Shown here piece after piece: positions 32,409 through 41,495 of a DNA stretch of 62,162 bases. A program made the position numbers and the translations under genes. Each line of letters begins with the position of its first letter. Position 1 is the first letter of the stretch. Below the pieces are notes generated by a model. That model was not told where the DNA came from, made no database searches, and saw only the letters and a program-made list of their open reading frames with translations. This stretch comes from Oscillospiraceae bacterium (GTDB lineage: Bacteria; Bacillota; Clostridia; Oscillospirales; Oscillospiraceae), in contig WRLE01000010.1 in NCBI GenBank assembly GCA_009777775.1, positions 71,177 through 133,338 of the forward strand, in the 5' to 3' direction.

Positions 32409-34667
32409 CTACATCACTCCTTTGATATACTTTAACCACAGTTGCACGGGTTTTTTCCTCTTTTGATATAATTCCATGGTATAGGAAATTCCCTCTCCCA
32501 CCATGATATCTCTCTCAAGGGATGAAACCCTATGCTGGCTAAACCTGGCTTTGAGTGCAATCGACTCCAGCTTCGTTGGAGGTTTGTCACGACTTAAACC
32601 ACTTAAATATCGCCAGATAAAAAGCACAGCAGCATTTTCATCTGCATCATAAAAACGATGATTTATATACAAACGAAGCATTTTCCGATACAGGAAAACA
32701 GCTAGTGGAATCACAACACAAATTAAAAGCCATACACCAGCTTTGCTATTCCCTGACTCCGATATAAGCTCCACCGGAGCAACATTGTCATCATTCTGGC
32801 TAGCAGCTATATTCGGTCTACTTTCTCGGTCTCTTACTTGGCTGCCCTGTCCCACAAACTCATCCAAGGTAGGCTCATCCTCCCTGCCTCCCATATAGGC
32901 GGGTATCGATATATCATATGAAAAACCTGTACTCCCTCCAAAGCCGGAAGAAGGTGTCGCTTCCAAAGGCAACCAACCAATGTTTTCGTAATAAACCTCC
33001 ACCCAAGCGTGGGCATTTCTATCTGTGATAGTAACGACATTTCCCACATCTTCATCTCCAATGGTGACAAGGTATCCGCTTGCCAGCCTCGCAGGGACAT
33101 CCAGAGACCTGAGCATCAATGCAGCAGCAGTGGCAAAATGTATACAATAACCCCGCCTTGAAGTTTGTAGAAAATAAAGGGTAAAGTCCACATCATAGGG
33201 TATTATATAAGGGTTGAGGGTATAAGTCGCCGATGAGGATACATAGCTCGCCACCATATTAGCTAATAGCTCTCGTGGTGCATCTGGGTTTATACCAGCT
33301 GTAAAAGCAAGTTCCCGCAGTCCTTGAGCAGTTGAAGGGTCAATTTGTGTATAAATCGTTGATTCTTCAATCTGTTTATTATATCCATTGAGATTGTATT
33401 GCAAAGTACCGGTATTTTTAACTTTATCATACATATCAAAAATCGACTCATCGGGATCCATGAATGAGATGGCATATGGGTTTTCATTTGTACTTAAAAA
33501 CAATGATGAAGATAAAAGAACTTCCCTTCTAATATCTTCATCAACTAAAATATGGGATGAATAAACACTCCCTTGATATATGGAAAAGTATGGATAATAA
33601 TTAATTCCAGTGACATCTCCTGTTTTTACTATATACATATTTTCCAAGATAAGATGACTTTCGGGATTATGATTTTGCTCTGCAGCTACTATAACTCCAG
33701 GCATAAAGACAGCTAAATCATCGCTAAGATTATCCATTAAATCATCACTGGAATACCAATCTCTCCCATCAAAGCTATCTAGGGAAAAGCCCCGAAGATA
33801 AAAAGTGCCCGCTTTTGATGATTGCAGCTCCAGCAAGCTATGATCCATAATACCGCGAGGTCCTGAATTGGCAACAATCATTCTTTGAGTATCAAAGCTC
33901 CACTGATTTAAATATCTGAAGGGCCAGCCGCTGGCGGATTTATTGGTCAATACACCCAACTTAGCAGCTGCACTTCTAATATAGCGGTCAACATCCCTGA
34001 TGGTGACACTTCGCACATATGCCTTTGGTGGTGCGACAAAATATGTAATACTCAATAAAATAACAGACAAAAATGCAGCATATTGCACTCCTCTGCTTCT
34101 CTTGGCATAATTATCAGGATAAAGAGCTGCACCGAAAAATAGCGTGAGATAAACAGCAACTAAGGTGATGAAATAGCGAAAATCCGGAGTGGTATGGGTG
34201 AGGACAACAGTGGGAAAAACGATGGGAAATGTGAACATCGCTGTTAAAAAAGCACTTCGATGTAAGGAAATTGTATATGCAAGGAAAAAAACCATCAGAA
34301 GTCCCACGAACACAAGAAAGCTCATTACATCCGCCGATGTTCCATCTGTTGCCGAAAACAAAACAGGAACATAGAGCCAATTGCTATATTCCCTTGTGAT
34401 GATGAATATCACCAACTTCACACCGGCTCTTATACTTTTGAGCCTCCATACAAAAAAAGCTAAGATGATGATTAGGGTAAACCTTATTCCCTTTTCATGA
34501 TAAATATTAGAAATAATCGAAATCATAAAAGAACACACAAGAACAATCATTAAAATAACTTCCATGCTCACATTAAAGGAAAAAGCAGTAATAAGAGCTG
34601 CGATGGGACTAAATGCTGCGATGGAAATTAGCACAAAATCACCAGCAATCCCAATAAGACGATTCAT
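32409..34667 (-). CDS. Transglutaminase-like membrane protein (TgpA/DUF3488-type)
   Basis: 752 residues. The N-terminal 215 residues hold about six to eight membrane helices. The external domain contains a transglutaminase core with catalytic Cys in RRGYCIHFATAAALMLR and His in TDRNAHAWVEVYY, ending in WLPLEATPSSG. One more helix (AGVWLLICVVIPLAVFLY, about 655-672) precedes a cytoplasmic tail. Family members act with MoxR and DUF58 proteins; substrates are generally unknown. The ATG overlaps the DUF58 stop (ATGA). Third gene of the operon. Confidence 0.88.
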   Translation of the reverse strand: MNRLIGIAGDFVLISIAAFSPIAALITAFSFNVSMEVILMIVLVCSFMISIISNIYHEKGIRFTLIIILAFFVWRLKSIRAGVKLVIFIITREYSNWLYVPVLFSATDGTSADVMSFLVFVGLLMVFFLAYTISLHRSAFLTAMFTFPIVFPTVVLTHTTPDFRYFITLVAVYLTLFFGAALYPDNYAKRSRGVQYAAFLSVILLSITYFVAPPKAYVRSVTIRDVDRYIRSAAAKLGVLTNKSASGWPFRYLNQWSFDTQRMIVANSGPRGIMDHSLLELQSSKAGTFYLRGFSLDSFDGRDWYSSDDLMDNLSDDLAVFMPGVIVAAEQNHNPESHLILENMYIVKTGDVTGINYYPYFSIYQGSVYSSHILVDEDIRREVLLSSSLFLSTNENPYAISFMDPDESIFDMYDKVKNTGTLQYNLNGYNKQIEESTIYTQIDPSTAQGLRELAFTAGINPDAPRELLANMVASYVSSSATYTLNPYIIPYDVDFTLYFLQTSRRGYCIHFATAAALMLRSLDVPARLASGYLVTIGDEDVGNVVTITDRNAHAWVEVYYENIGWLPLEATPSSGFGGSTGFSYDISIPAYMGGREDEPTLDEFVGQGSQVRDRESRPNIAASQNDDNVAPVELISESGNSKAGVWLLICVVIPLAVFLYRKMLRLYINHRFYDADENAAVLFIWRYLSGLSRDKPPTKLESIALKARFSQHRVSSLERDIMVGEGISYTMELYQKRKKPVQLWLKYIKGVM

Positions 34668-35611
34668 TTGCTCACCTCCTGCTTTCCATCAATACGAAAA
34701 ACCCAGGAAAATACAGTGTTTGGAGATATAATACTCATTGAGTTGCTCGAAAAATTACCCAAGACCTCGTATAAATAATCGATTAACTCCCCAGTATCAG
34801 ATATTTCGCTAATTAATCCATTTTCCCCAATCTTAAGACAATAAGGCATATCCATATCCAACAAATAATCTGATACCCAGCGCAATCGCCCAAGAAGCAG
34901 TTCCCTTTCATCTCCAGATGACCACTGCTCCGCATACACAAGTCTGCTATGGGGAGGAGCTTCCATGGCTTCTCTAACTATCAAGGAATCATACTTGGCA
35001 GATAGTTTCCAATGGATTGATTTTAAAGGTTCCCCAGATCGGTAATCCCGCAATTCTGTCTCCTCTGAAAAACCTCCTGCAAGCTTCGGGCGCATTACGA
35101 CTATCTGGGGGAGTGATACTGCATTTTTCGGTTTTATGGCAACTGGCATCACAAGCATTGCAGCAGTACAGGAAATTTTATGGGACACAGAAAATAATCC
35201 CAACAAGCTGGTATTATGTATGCGTTTTATTTCATACAAAAAAAGACCGCTGTGGGATGTGTCCAAAGAAATAGTATATCTGGCACCATTTTCAGGGCTA
35301 CATCTAATGCGCCGCTTGTTGCCATATCCATCATTTGATTCATGGATTTTTGCTTTTATATGTCCGGAAGGATAATTTTTATATTGCTTCGTTGTGATGA
35401 TAAGTCTTCCAGATTCTCCCATTTCACACATTTTAGGAGCAGTCATTGAAATACGTTTAGTTAGCATACCAGGTATACTGATAATCAAATCAAATGGTAT
35501 CAATAATAAAAGCAGAACAAACAAATACCACGAAATCCAAAATGGGTACAATACATAAAAACAACCAACCGTGGCAAGGAGCGATATATAAAATACTCGA
35601 TTAGTAAACAT
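34664..35611 (-). CDS. DUF58 domain protein
   Basis: 315 residues. Two membrane helices at the N-terminus (about 6-50), a beta-rich region, and the DUF58 signature near residue 190: LRDYRSGEPLKSIHWKLSAK followed by LIVREAMEAP. DUF58 proteins have a vWA-like domain and are partners of MoxR ATPases. Overlaps the transglutaminase gene by 4 bp and follows the MoxR gene after 51 bp. Confidence 0.88.
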   Translation of the reverse strand: MFTNRVFYISLLATVGCFYVLYPFWISWYLFVLLLLLIPFDLIISIPGMLTKRISMTAPKMCEMGESGRLIITTKQYKNYPSGHIKAKIHESNDGYGNKRRIRCSPENGARYTISLDTSHSGLFLYEIKRIHNTSLLGLFSVSHKISCTAAMLVMPVAIKPKNAVSLPQIVVMRPKLAGGFSEETELRDYRSGEPLKSIHWKLSAKYDSLIVREAMEAPPHSRLVYAEQWSSGDERELLLGRLRWVSDYLLDMDMPYCLKIGENGLISEISDTGELIDYLYEVLGNFSSNSMSIISPNTVFSWVFRIDGKQEVSK

Positions 35612-35662
35612 TTGTTTGTCCTATTTCATAATTTTTTCCATTGAATTTTACCACTAATATGA

Positions 35663-36640
35663 CTAAGCACTTGGTGTTTTTACATATCCTAATATGTCCC
35701 CCAGTATCTTTGCAGCGGTGACAGATTCATCAAGCCCCTGTTTGAGTACCAGTCGATGGGCAAGGGTGTCCACAATAAGTGGTGTGATGTCGGCTGGTAT
35801 AACATAATCTCTCCCCTGCACATATGCCATGGCTTTGGAAATACTAGTTAATGCAATTGATGCTCGAGGGCTAGCACCCAACAAAAGATCAGCATGTCGC
35901 CTAGTTTCTCCCACTATGGTGACAATATAGTTTAATAATGTGGAATCAACGTGGATATTTTCCACATCATTTCTCATTAGAGCAAGTCCTTTTCCAGTTA
36001 TCACAGGTTCCACAAGTTCCAGGAGATTTTTTCCATGTCTGCGCTCCAGTAGCTTCAATTCATCGTCGTGGCTTGGATAACCCAACGACAGACGAATCAT
36101 GAATCTATCTATTTGGGAGTCAGGGAGCAATTGTGTTCCTGCTGCACCAACGGGATTTTGGGTGGCTATAACAATAAATGGTTGCGGAATTACATGGGAA
36201 ACCCCATCCACAGTGACCTGTCCTTCTTCCATGGCTTCCAGCAAAGCAGATTGTGTCCTACTTGTGGCACGATTTAGCTCATCTGCGAGAAACAAATTAC
36301 ACAACACAGCTCCAGGGGAGTATCTCATTTGTCCGCTGTCTTTATCATATATGGAAAAACCTGTTATATCAGAGGGTAGAACATCAGGGGTGAATTGGAT
36401 TCGACTATAATTAAGACTTAAAGCCTTTGAAAAGGCAAGGGCAAGTGTTGTTTTTCCAACACCAGGTATGTCCTCTATGAGTATATGTCCTCCTGCCAAA
36501 ATCGCTAAAAATAACCGCAAAATCACTCCATCTTTTCCAACAATGGCGTTTCCAACATTTCTTAGTATTTGATATACCGCTTTCGAGTTTTGCGAAGCGG
36601 AGCTTTTCACCGGCGCACTTTGTACAGCACTGTTTTCCAT
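35663..36640 (-). CDS. MoxR-type AAA+ ATPase
   Basis: 325 residues from the ATG at 36640, 6 nt after AAAGGTG; a GTG 9 nt upstream lies in that site. Walker A IPGVGKTTLALAF (about residue 57), Walker B NLFLADELNRA, sensor VIATQNPVG and the MoxR-specific SALLEAMEEGQVTVDG are all present. MoxR ATPases work as chaperone-like partners for vWA proteins, here the DUF58 product. First gene of the four-gene operon. Confidence 0.93.
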   Translation of the reverse strand: MENSAVQSAPVKSSASQNSKAVYQILRNVGNAIVGKDGVILRLFLAILAGGHILIEDIPGVGKTTLALAFSKALSLNYSRIQFTPDVLPSDITGFSIYDKDSGQMRYSPGAVLCNLFLADELNRATSRTQSALLEAMEEGQVTVDGVSHVIPQPFIVIATQNPVGAAGTQLLPDSQIDRFMIRLSLGYPSHDDELKLLERRHGKNLLELVEPVITGKGLALMRNDVENIHVDSTLLNYIVTIVGETRRHADLLLGASPRASIALTSISKAMAYVQGRDYVIPADITPLIVDTLAHRLVLKQGLDESVTAAKILGDILGYVKTPSA

Positions 36641-36959
36641 ATCATTCACCTTTATTCTAAAGCTTTATGGGTAACAACATATGTTAGCGATGTATGTTAT
36701 CATGTCTTGTGGTTCCAGCGAAGCTGGGAGCAAGACGATATTCATAAAATAATTAAATAATTACGTAGCAATCATTTTATCATACAAATGCATAAAAGTC
36801 GTGTCTTTTATATATAGTACAAGAAAAATATCTTGCAAATATCTTGCAAAGAATTTTATGCTATGTTATAATTCGTGGACTGCAAAGAAACCACATTATA
36901 TGCAGCACAGTTTGCGCAAGTCTATATAGATAATATAGCACGATATTTCACAGTATATG
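36641..36959. other. Intergenic region between the MoxR operon and the tRNA cluster
   Basis: About 320 bp. Contains a small hairpin (TTCCAGC gaa GCTGGGA at about 36714-36731), a duplicated TCTTGCAAA at 36832-36850 and the tRNA promoter at 36844-36872. No gene is visible. Confidence 0.4.
36844..36872 (+). promoter_or_regulatory. Sigma-A promoter of the tRNA cluster
   Basis: TTGCAA, 17-nt spacer, TATAAT, about 90 bp before tRNA-His. Confidence 0.65.
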
Positions 36960-37036
36960 GTGGGTATAGCTCAGTTGGTTAGAGCACTGGATTGTGGTTC
37001 CAGGGGTCGAGGGTTCGAATCCCTTTATCCACCCCA
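36960..37036 (+). tRNA. tRNA-His (anticodon GTG), CCA encoded
   Basis: Acceptor GTGGGTA/TATCCAC, D-arm AGCTCAGTTGGTTAGAGC, anticodon loop ATTGTGGT in stem CTGG/CCAG, T-arm GAGGGTTCGAATCCCT, then C and CCA. The extra G at 36959 can supply the G-1 characteristic of tRNA-His opposite C73. Confidence 0.95.
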
Positions 37037-37152
37037 ATTTTTTTAATTAATGATGAATAATGAATAATGAATAATTAACGTTGGAAAACTAACACTCGAC
37101 AAATAACAACAAACGATAGAAAATTATTAATCATTAATTATTAATTATAATT

Positions 37153-37227
37153 TGGGGTGTCGCCAAGCGGTAAGGCACCAGACTTTGACTCTGGCATTCG
37201 TTGGTTCAAATCCAGCCACCCCAGCCA
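37153..37227 (+). tRNA. tRNA-Gln (anticodon TTG), CCA encoded
   Basis: Acceptor TGGGGTG/CACCCCA, anticodon TTG in CTTTGAC, T-arm TTGGTTCAAATCCAG, discriminator G and CCA. A 116-bp AT-rich spacer with TAATGAATAA repeats separates it from tRNA-His. Confidence 0.95.
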
Positions 37228-37229
37228 AT

Positions 37230-37306
37230 GACCCGCTAGCTCAGTTAGGCAGAGCACCTGCCTTTTAAGCAGGGTGTCCCGCGTTCGAGTCGCGGGCGGG
37301 TCACCA
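37230..37306 (+). tRNA. tRNA-Lys (anticodon TTT), CCA encoded
   Basis: Acceptor GACCCGC/GCGGGTC, D-arm AGCTCAGTTAGGCAGAGC, anticodon TTT in CTTTTAA, T-arm with GTTCGAGT, then A and CCA. Only 2 bp after tRNA-Gln, so co-transcribed. Confidence 0.95.
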
Positions 37307-37308
37307 AC

Positions 37309-37345
37309 AAAACCCTTGGAACTACAACTGTTCCAAGGGTTTTTG
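37309..37345 (+). terminator. Intrinsic terminator of the tRNA cluster
   Basis: AACCCTTGGAAC and GTTCCAAGGGTT form a perfect 12-bp stem with a 7-nt loop, followed by TTTTTG. Confidence 0.92.
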
Positions 37346-37366
37346 TTACCAAAAAACACAAACAAC

Positions 37367-37395
37367 TTGAAACACAGGCGAAGAGATAGTATAAT
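37367..37395 (+). promoter_or_regulatory. Sigma-A promoter of the amino-acid ABC transporter
   Basis: TTGAAA, 17-nt spacer, TATAAT, 109 bp before the lipoprotein start. Confidence 0.7.
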
Positions 37396-37503
37396 GGCTA
37401 AGTCTTAAGTAAGGGTAAATCAATAACACCCAAAGACAAGAAAATGAGAAGTCCTGCATTCTCGTTTTCAATAATCAAACAAAGCAAAACATAGGAGGAA
37501 AAA

Positions 37504-38481
37504 ATGAAAAAGTTTAGAAAACTACTGTCAATTGCGCTTTCAATGGCACTACTGCTGCTGTTGCTAGCTGCATGCGGCGAAACCGGAACACAAAATAGCA
37601 CATCTCCATCAAGTAGTCCAGACGAAACTGAGGTTTCAGATAGCCCATTAGACCTCGACGAGGACGACGACCTGGATACCGATGCCGAAAATGGTGACGA
37701 TGAAGATTTCAACTTCGAAGAAGAAGATGAAGACATCGATACCGATGATGATGACGAGGACGAAGACATCACTGATGAAACCATTCTTACAGTCACCGAA
37801 GGCTTGCTCATCATGGGTACAAACGCTGGATTCCCCCCATACGAATATTGGGAAGACGGAACTATAGTTGGCATAGATGCTGAAATCGCCGCAGCCATTG
37901 CAGATAAACTTGGTCTAACCTTGAGAATCGATGACATGGATTTCACCTCTATTATCGCAGCAGTAACCACAGGTCGCATCGACATGGGTATGGCTGGTAT
38001 GACAGTTACAGAAGCTCGCTTGGAAAGTGTTAATTTCACCACAAGTTATGCCACGGGAGTCCAAGTCGTTATTATCAAAGAAAGCTCACCCATCACCAGT
38101 ATTGACGACCTATTCGAAGAAGATGCAAGCTATGACATTGGAGTGCAAGTCTCCACAACAGGCGACCTTTACACAACCTGGGATTTGGAAGAAGAAGGAC
38201 TTGCAACGGTTCACCGCTTTGTCAGAGCCGCAGACGCAGTGATGGCACTGGTTTCAGATAGGGTTGATTGCGTTGTCATTGACAATGAACCCGCAAAATC
38301 CTTTGTCGCCGCCACCCCTGGTTTAATCATCCTAGATACAGAATATGCCGTTGAAGACTATGCCATCGCCATTGCAAAAGAAAATGACGCATTGTTAAAC
38401 GCAATTGATACAGCCCTCAACGAATTGATAGCGGACGGAACAGTTCAAACAATCGTTGACAAATACATTAGCAGCGATTAA
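37504..38481 (+). CDS. Polar amino-acid ABC transporter substrate-binding lipoprotein
   Basis: 325 residues. Signal peptide with lipobox LLAAC (Cys24), then a 70-residue, extremely Asp/Glu-rich linker (residues about 38-93), then a family 3 solute-binding domain: LIMGTNAGFPPYEYWEDGTI, VGIDAEIAAAIADKLGL, FTSIIAAVTTGRIDMGMAGM, and the C-terminal LNELIADGTVQTIVDKY. It binds an amino acid outside the membrane and delivers it to the permease encoded next. AGGAGG precedes the ATG. The acidic linker is longer than usual and could bind cations or keep the domain away from the membrane. Confidence 0.92.
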   Translation: MKKFRKLLSIALSMALLLLLLAACGETGTQNSTSPSSSPDETEVSDSPLDLDEDDDLDTDAENGDDEDFNFEEEDEDIDTDDDDEDEDITDETILTVTEGLLIMGTNAGFPPYEYWEDGTIVGIDAEIAAAIADKLGLTLRIDDMDFTSIIAAVTTGRIDMGMAGMTVTEARLESVNFTTSYATGVQVVIIKESSPITSIDDLFEEDASYDIGVQVSTTGDLYTTWDLEEEGLATVHRFVRAADAVMALVSDRVDCVVIDNEPAKSFVAATPGLIILDTEYAVEDYAIAIAKENDALLNAIDTALNELIADGTVQTIVDKYISSD

Positions 38482-38541
38482 TTAGTTTATTTCGCATAAC
38501 AAACTTAGAGTACAAAGTCACAGAACAACGGAGGAAAATCC

Positions 38542-39282
38542 TTGCTGAGTAGGTTGAGCGAATGGTTTGTAAACTTTCGCAATGATTTCATACGAATCTT
38601 CATCGTTGATAACCGATGGCGCTATTTATGGAATGGATTAGGCGTCACCTTGACTATAACCCTTTTTTCGCTGTTGATGGGTCTTGTCATCGGCATCATT
38701 GTGGCAATCCTCCGCGCTTCCCATGACAAAAACGTAAACTCCATGAGACCTGGTCCGGGGCGCGCCCTCATAAAAACCACCAATAGAATTTGCAAAATAT
38801 ACCTTACAGTTATACGAGGCACGCCCCTTGTACTCCAATTGCTGATTTTTTGGTTAGTTATAATGGTCTCCGTTAGAGACATCGTATTGATAGCCATTGT
38901 TGGAGTCGGCATCAACGCAGGAGCATATATCGCAGAGATTTTTCGCAGCGGTATAATGTCCATAGACTCTGGACAATTTGAAGCGGGGCGTAGCTTGGGC
39001 TTTAATTATGTCCAAACGATGTGGCACATTATACTTCCCCAGGCGTTCAAAAATGTCCTACCCACACTGGCAAACGAATTTATTGTATTGCTAAAGGAAA
39101 CAGCGGTTGTCGGCTATATATCTTTGCAGGACTTGACAAATGCTGGACATATAATCGTTGGACGCACATTCAATGCAATGATGCCTCTCTTTGCCGTGGC
39201 TATCATATATCTCGTTATGGTTATGTTTTTCACCTGGTTAGTGGGAATTTTGGAAAGGAGACTGAGAAGCAGTGAGCACTGA
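38542..39282 (+). CDS. Polar amino-acid ABC transporter permease
   Basis: 246 residues with five to six membrane helices. The start is a TTG placed 7 nt after GGAGG; no ATG is available near. Typical HisM/GlnP family features are [20 protein letters not shown] at the N-terminus, [13 protein letters not shown], and the EAA loop [20 protein letters not shown] that contacts the ATPase. It overlaps the ATPase gene by 11 bp. Confidence 0.93.
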   Translation: MLSRLSEWFVNFRNDFIRIFIVDNRWRYLWNGLGVTLTITLFSLLMGLVIGIIVAILRASHDKNVNSMRPGPGRALIKTTNRICKIYLTVIRGTPLVLQLLIFWLVIMVSVRDIVLIAIVGVGINAGAYIAEIFRSGIMSIDSGQFEAGRSLGFNYVQTMWHIILPQAFKNVLPTLANEFIVLLKETAVVGYISLQDLTNAGHIIVGRTFNAMMPLFAVAIIYLVMVMFFTWLVGILERRLRSSEH

Positions 39283-40015
39283 TGTCCTCATTGAGACTGT
39301 CAATCTCAAAAAATATTTCCAAAAAGGGGAAATCAAAGCCCTTGATGGAATAAACTCACAAGTACATCGTGGTGAGGTTGTCGTTGTGGTGGGTCCATCA
39401 GGAAGTGGAAAATCCACATTTCTACGCTGTTTGAATCTCTTGGAAATCCCCACAGAAGGCACCATTTCATTTGAAGGTGTTGGTATAACAAACCCGAAAA
39501 CAAACATCAACATCCATCGCCAAAAAATGGGAATGGTTTTTCAGCATTTTAACCTATTCCCCCATATGACAGTTTTGAAAAACATGACAATCGCTCCCAT
39601 GAAGCTCTTGGGCAAAAGCAAAGAAGAAGCAAATAGAAAAGCATTTGAGCTCTTAGAGCGAATCGGTCTCTCCGACAGGGCAAATGCATACCCCAGCCAG
39701 CTTTCCGGTGGTCAAAAACAGCGGGTTGCAATCATCCGCGCCCTATGTATGAACCCGGATGTGATGCTTTTCGATGAGCCAACAAGCTCCCTTGACCCGG
39801 AAATGGTGGGAGAAGTGCTGGATGTCATGAAACAACTGGCAAAAGATGGCATGACCATGGTAGTGGTAACCCACGAAATGGGTTTTGCCAGAGAAGTGGG
39901 AACTCGCGTATTTTTTATGGATTATGGTAAAATCGTAGAAGAAAACAGCCCCGAAGAGCTATTTACTTCCCCAAAAAGCGAACGCCTAAAAAGCTTTCTA
40001 GCTAAGGTAATATAA
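39272..40015 (+). CDS. Polar amino-acid ABC transporter ATP-binding protein
   Basis: 247 residues starting at GTG, 11 nt after AAAGGAG. Walker [17 protein letters not shown]-loop [16 protein letters not shown], signature [11 protein letters not shown], Walker [15 protein letters not shown] and H-loop [14 protein letters not shown] are all intact, characteristic of the GlnQ/HisP class. Energises import of the amino acid captured by the lipoprotein two genes upstream. Overlaps the permease gene, so translation is coupled. Confidence 0.95.
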   Translation: MSTDVLIETVNLKKYFQKGEIKALDGINSQVHRGEVVVVVGPSGSGKSTFLRCLNLLEIPTEGTISFEGVGITNPKTNINIHRQKMGMVFQHFNLFPHMTVLKNMTIAPMKLLGKSKEEANRKAFELLERIGLSDRANAYPSQLSGGQKQRVAIIRALCMNPDVMLFDEPTSSLDPEMVGEVLDVMKQLAKDGMTMVVVTHEMGFAREVGTRVFFMDYGKIVEENSPEELFTSPKSERLKSFLAKVI

Positions 40016-40035
40016 AGCTAGCATCTATTTATATC

Positions 40036-40064
40036 TTGAAAAACGACACAGGGCATAGTATAAT
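40036..40064 (+). promoter_or_regulatory. Sigma-A promoter of murC
   Basis: TTGAAA, 17-nt spacer, TATAAT, ending 30 bp before the murC ATG. Confidence 0.75.
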
Positions 40065-40094
40065 TTAAATACATTAATAGTAATAAGGTGTTTT

Positions 40095-41492
40095 ATGGTT
40101 TCTATGGATATTGAACCCTATATTAAAGAAGGTAAACGATGCCATATGGTGGGTATTGGCGGCGTGTCCATGTCGCCTTTGGCGATATTGCTCCACGGCA
40201 TGGGTATTCCCATCACGGGTTCCGACATGAACGATTGTGAGGCAATCGGCACACTCCAAGAGGCTGGCATCAATGCCATGGTTGGACATTCTACCCAATA
40301 CTTAAATGGAGTGGACTATGTTATTCGAACTGCAGCAGCCAGGGAAGAGAACATAGAAATCAAGGCAGCGAGGGAAATGGGAATCCCAGTTTTTGAGCGA
40401 GCGGAAGCCTGGGGCTATATCATGCGTAGCTACAAAAATGCCATATGCATTGCTGGCACCCACGGAAAAACCACCACCACCTCAATGGTTACTCATATTC
40501 TCCTTGCAGCAAGTGCAGACCCAACAGTTATGATTGGCGGAAATCTTCCCATACTTGGCTCTGGTTATCGTTTCGGCAAAGGAGACTCCATAGTTTTGGA
40601 GTCCTGTGAATATTACAATTCTTTTCACAGCTTTTTTCCCACTATCGCCGTCATTTTAAACATTGACAACGATCATCTCGATTTCTTCACCAATATGGAA
40701 AATCTCAAAGAATCATTTCGCCAATTTGCTTCCCTTGTCCCCCCAGATGGTTCCATTATTTGCAACCTAGACGATGAAAATACCATGAATGCTCTCGGAC
40801 TCTTTGATAAGGAACTTATAACATTCGGCATGGGTGAAAATGCCACGGTGCGCGGGGTAAATATTCGCATCGGAGGCCGCAATCCATCCATGGATGTTTT
40901 ATACAAAGGCAAACCCTTTTGCTCCGTTGTCTTGGGAATCCCTGGTATTCACAACTTAAAAAATGCATTGGCAGCAATCGCCGTGTCAATACAAATGGGT
41001 TTGAGTATCGAATCCATTATCGAAGGTCTATATAGCTTTCAAGGTGTAGACAGGCGATTTCAATACAAAGGCAGCATAAACGGCGCCGATGTATATGACG
41101 ATTATGCCCATCATCCCAGCGAGCTTTGCGCGCTCCTCGATGCGGCACAATCTTTGGAATATAAACGGATAGTCCTCGCCTTTCAACCCCATACCTATAC
41201 TAGGACTCATAATCTTTTCGATGATTTTGCAACCCAATTGTCCCGGGCTGACATCACCTTACTAGCGGAGATATATGCCGCTCGCGAAAAAAACGAAATA
41301 GGCATATCGTCGCAAATGCTTGCGAAATCCGTGCCCGGTGCCAGAAGCTACCCAAGCCTTGATGATATTACAAAGGAAATCGCCACCATAGCCAAAGATG
41401 GTGATTTGATTCTCACCGTTGGTGCTGGTGATGTATATCAAGTTGGAGAAGCTCTTGTCAATTGGAAAAAATATTTCAAGGATGGAACTTAA
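40095..41492 (+). CDS. murC: UDP-N-acetylmuramate--L-alanine ligase MurC
   Basis: 465 residues. Joins L-Ala to UDP-MurNAc in the cytoplasm, the first peptide step of peptidoglycan synthesis. N-terminal Rossmann motif HMVGIGGVSMSPLA, central ATP-binding CIAGTHGKTTTTSMV, and the Mur ligase signature DDYAHHPSEL near residue 333 with FQPHTYTRT. Length agrees with the family. The first ATG lies 4 nt after AAGGTG. It is followed by recJ after 3 bp. Confidence 0.95.
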   Translation: MVSMDIEPYIKEGKRCHMVGIGGVSMSPLAILLHGMGIPITGSDMNDCEAIGTLQEAGINAMVGHSTQYLNGVDYVIRTAAAREENIEIKAAREMGIPVFERAEAWGYIMRSYKNAICIAGTHGKTTTTSMVTHILLAASADPTVMIGGNLPILGSGYRFGKGDSIVLESCEYYNSFHSFFPTIAVILNIDNDHLDFFTNMENLKESFRQFASLVPPDGSIICNLDDENTMNALGLFDKELITFGMGENATVRGVNIRIGGRNPSMDVLYKGKPFCSVVLGIPGIHNLKNALAAIAVSIQMGLSIESIIEGLYSFQGVDRRFQYKGSINGADVYDDYAHHPSELCALLDAAQSLEYKRIVLAFQPHTYTRTHNLFDDFATQLSRADITLLAEIYAAREKNEIGISSQMLAKSVPGARSYPSLDDITKEIATIAKDGDLILTVGAGDVYQVGEALVNWKKYFKDGT

Positions 41493-41495
41493 AAA

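Noticed and set aside
37141-37365. Minus-strand frame of 74 codons
   Set aside because: It runs antisense through tRNA-Gln, tRNA-Lys and their terminator.
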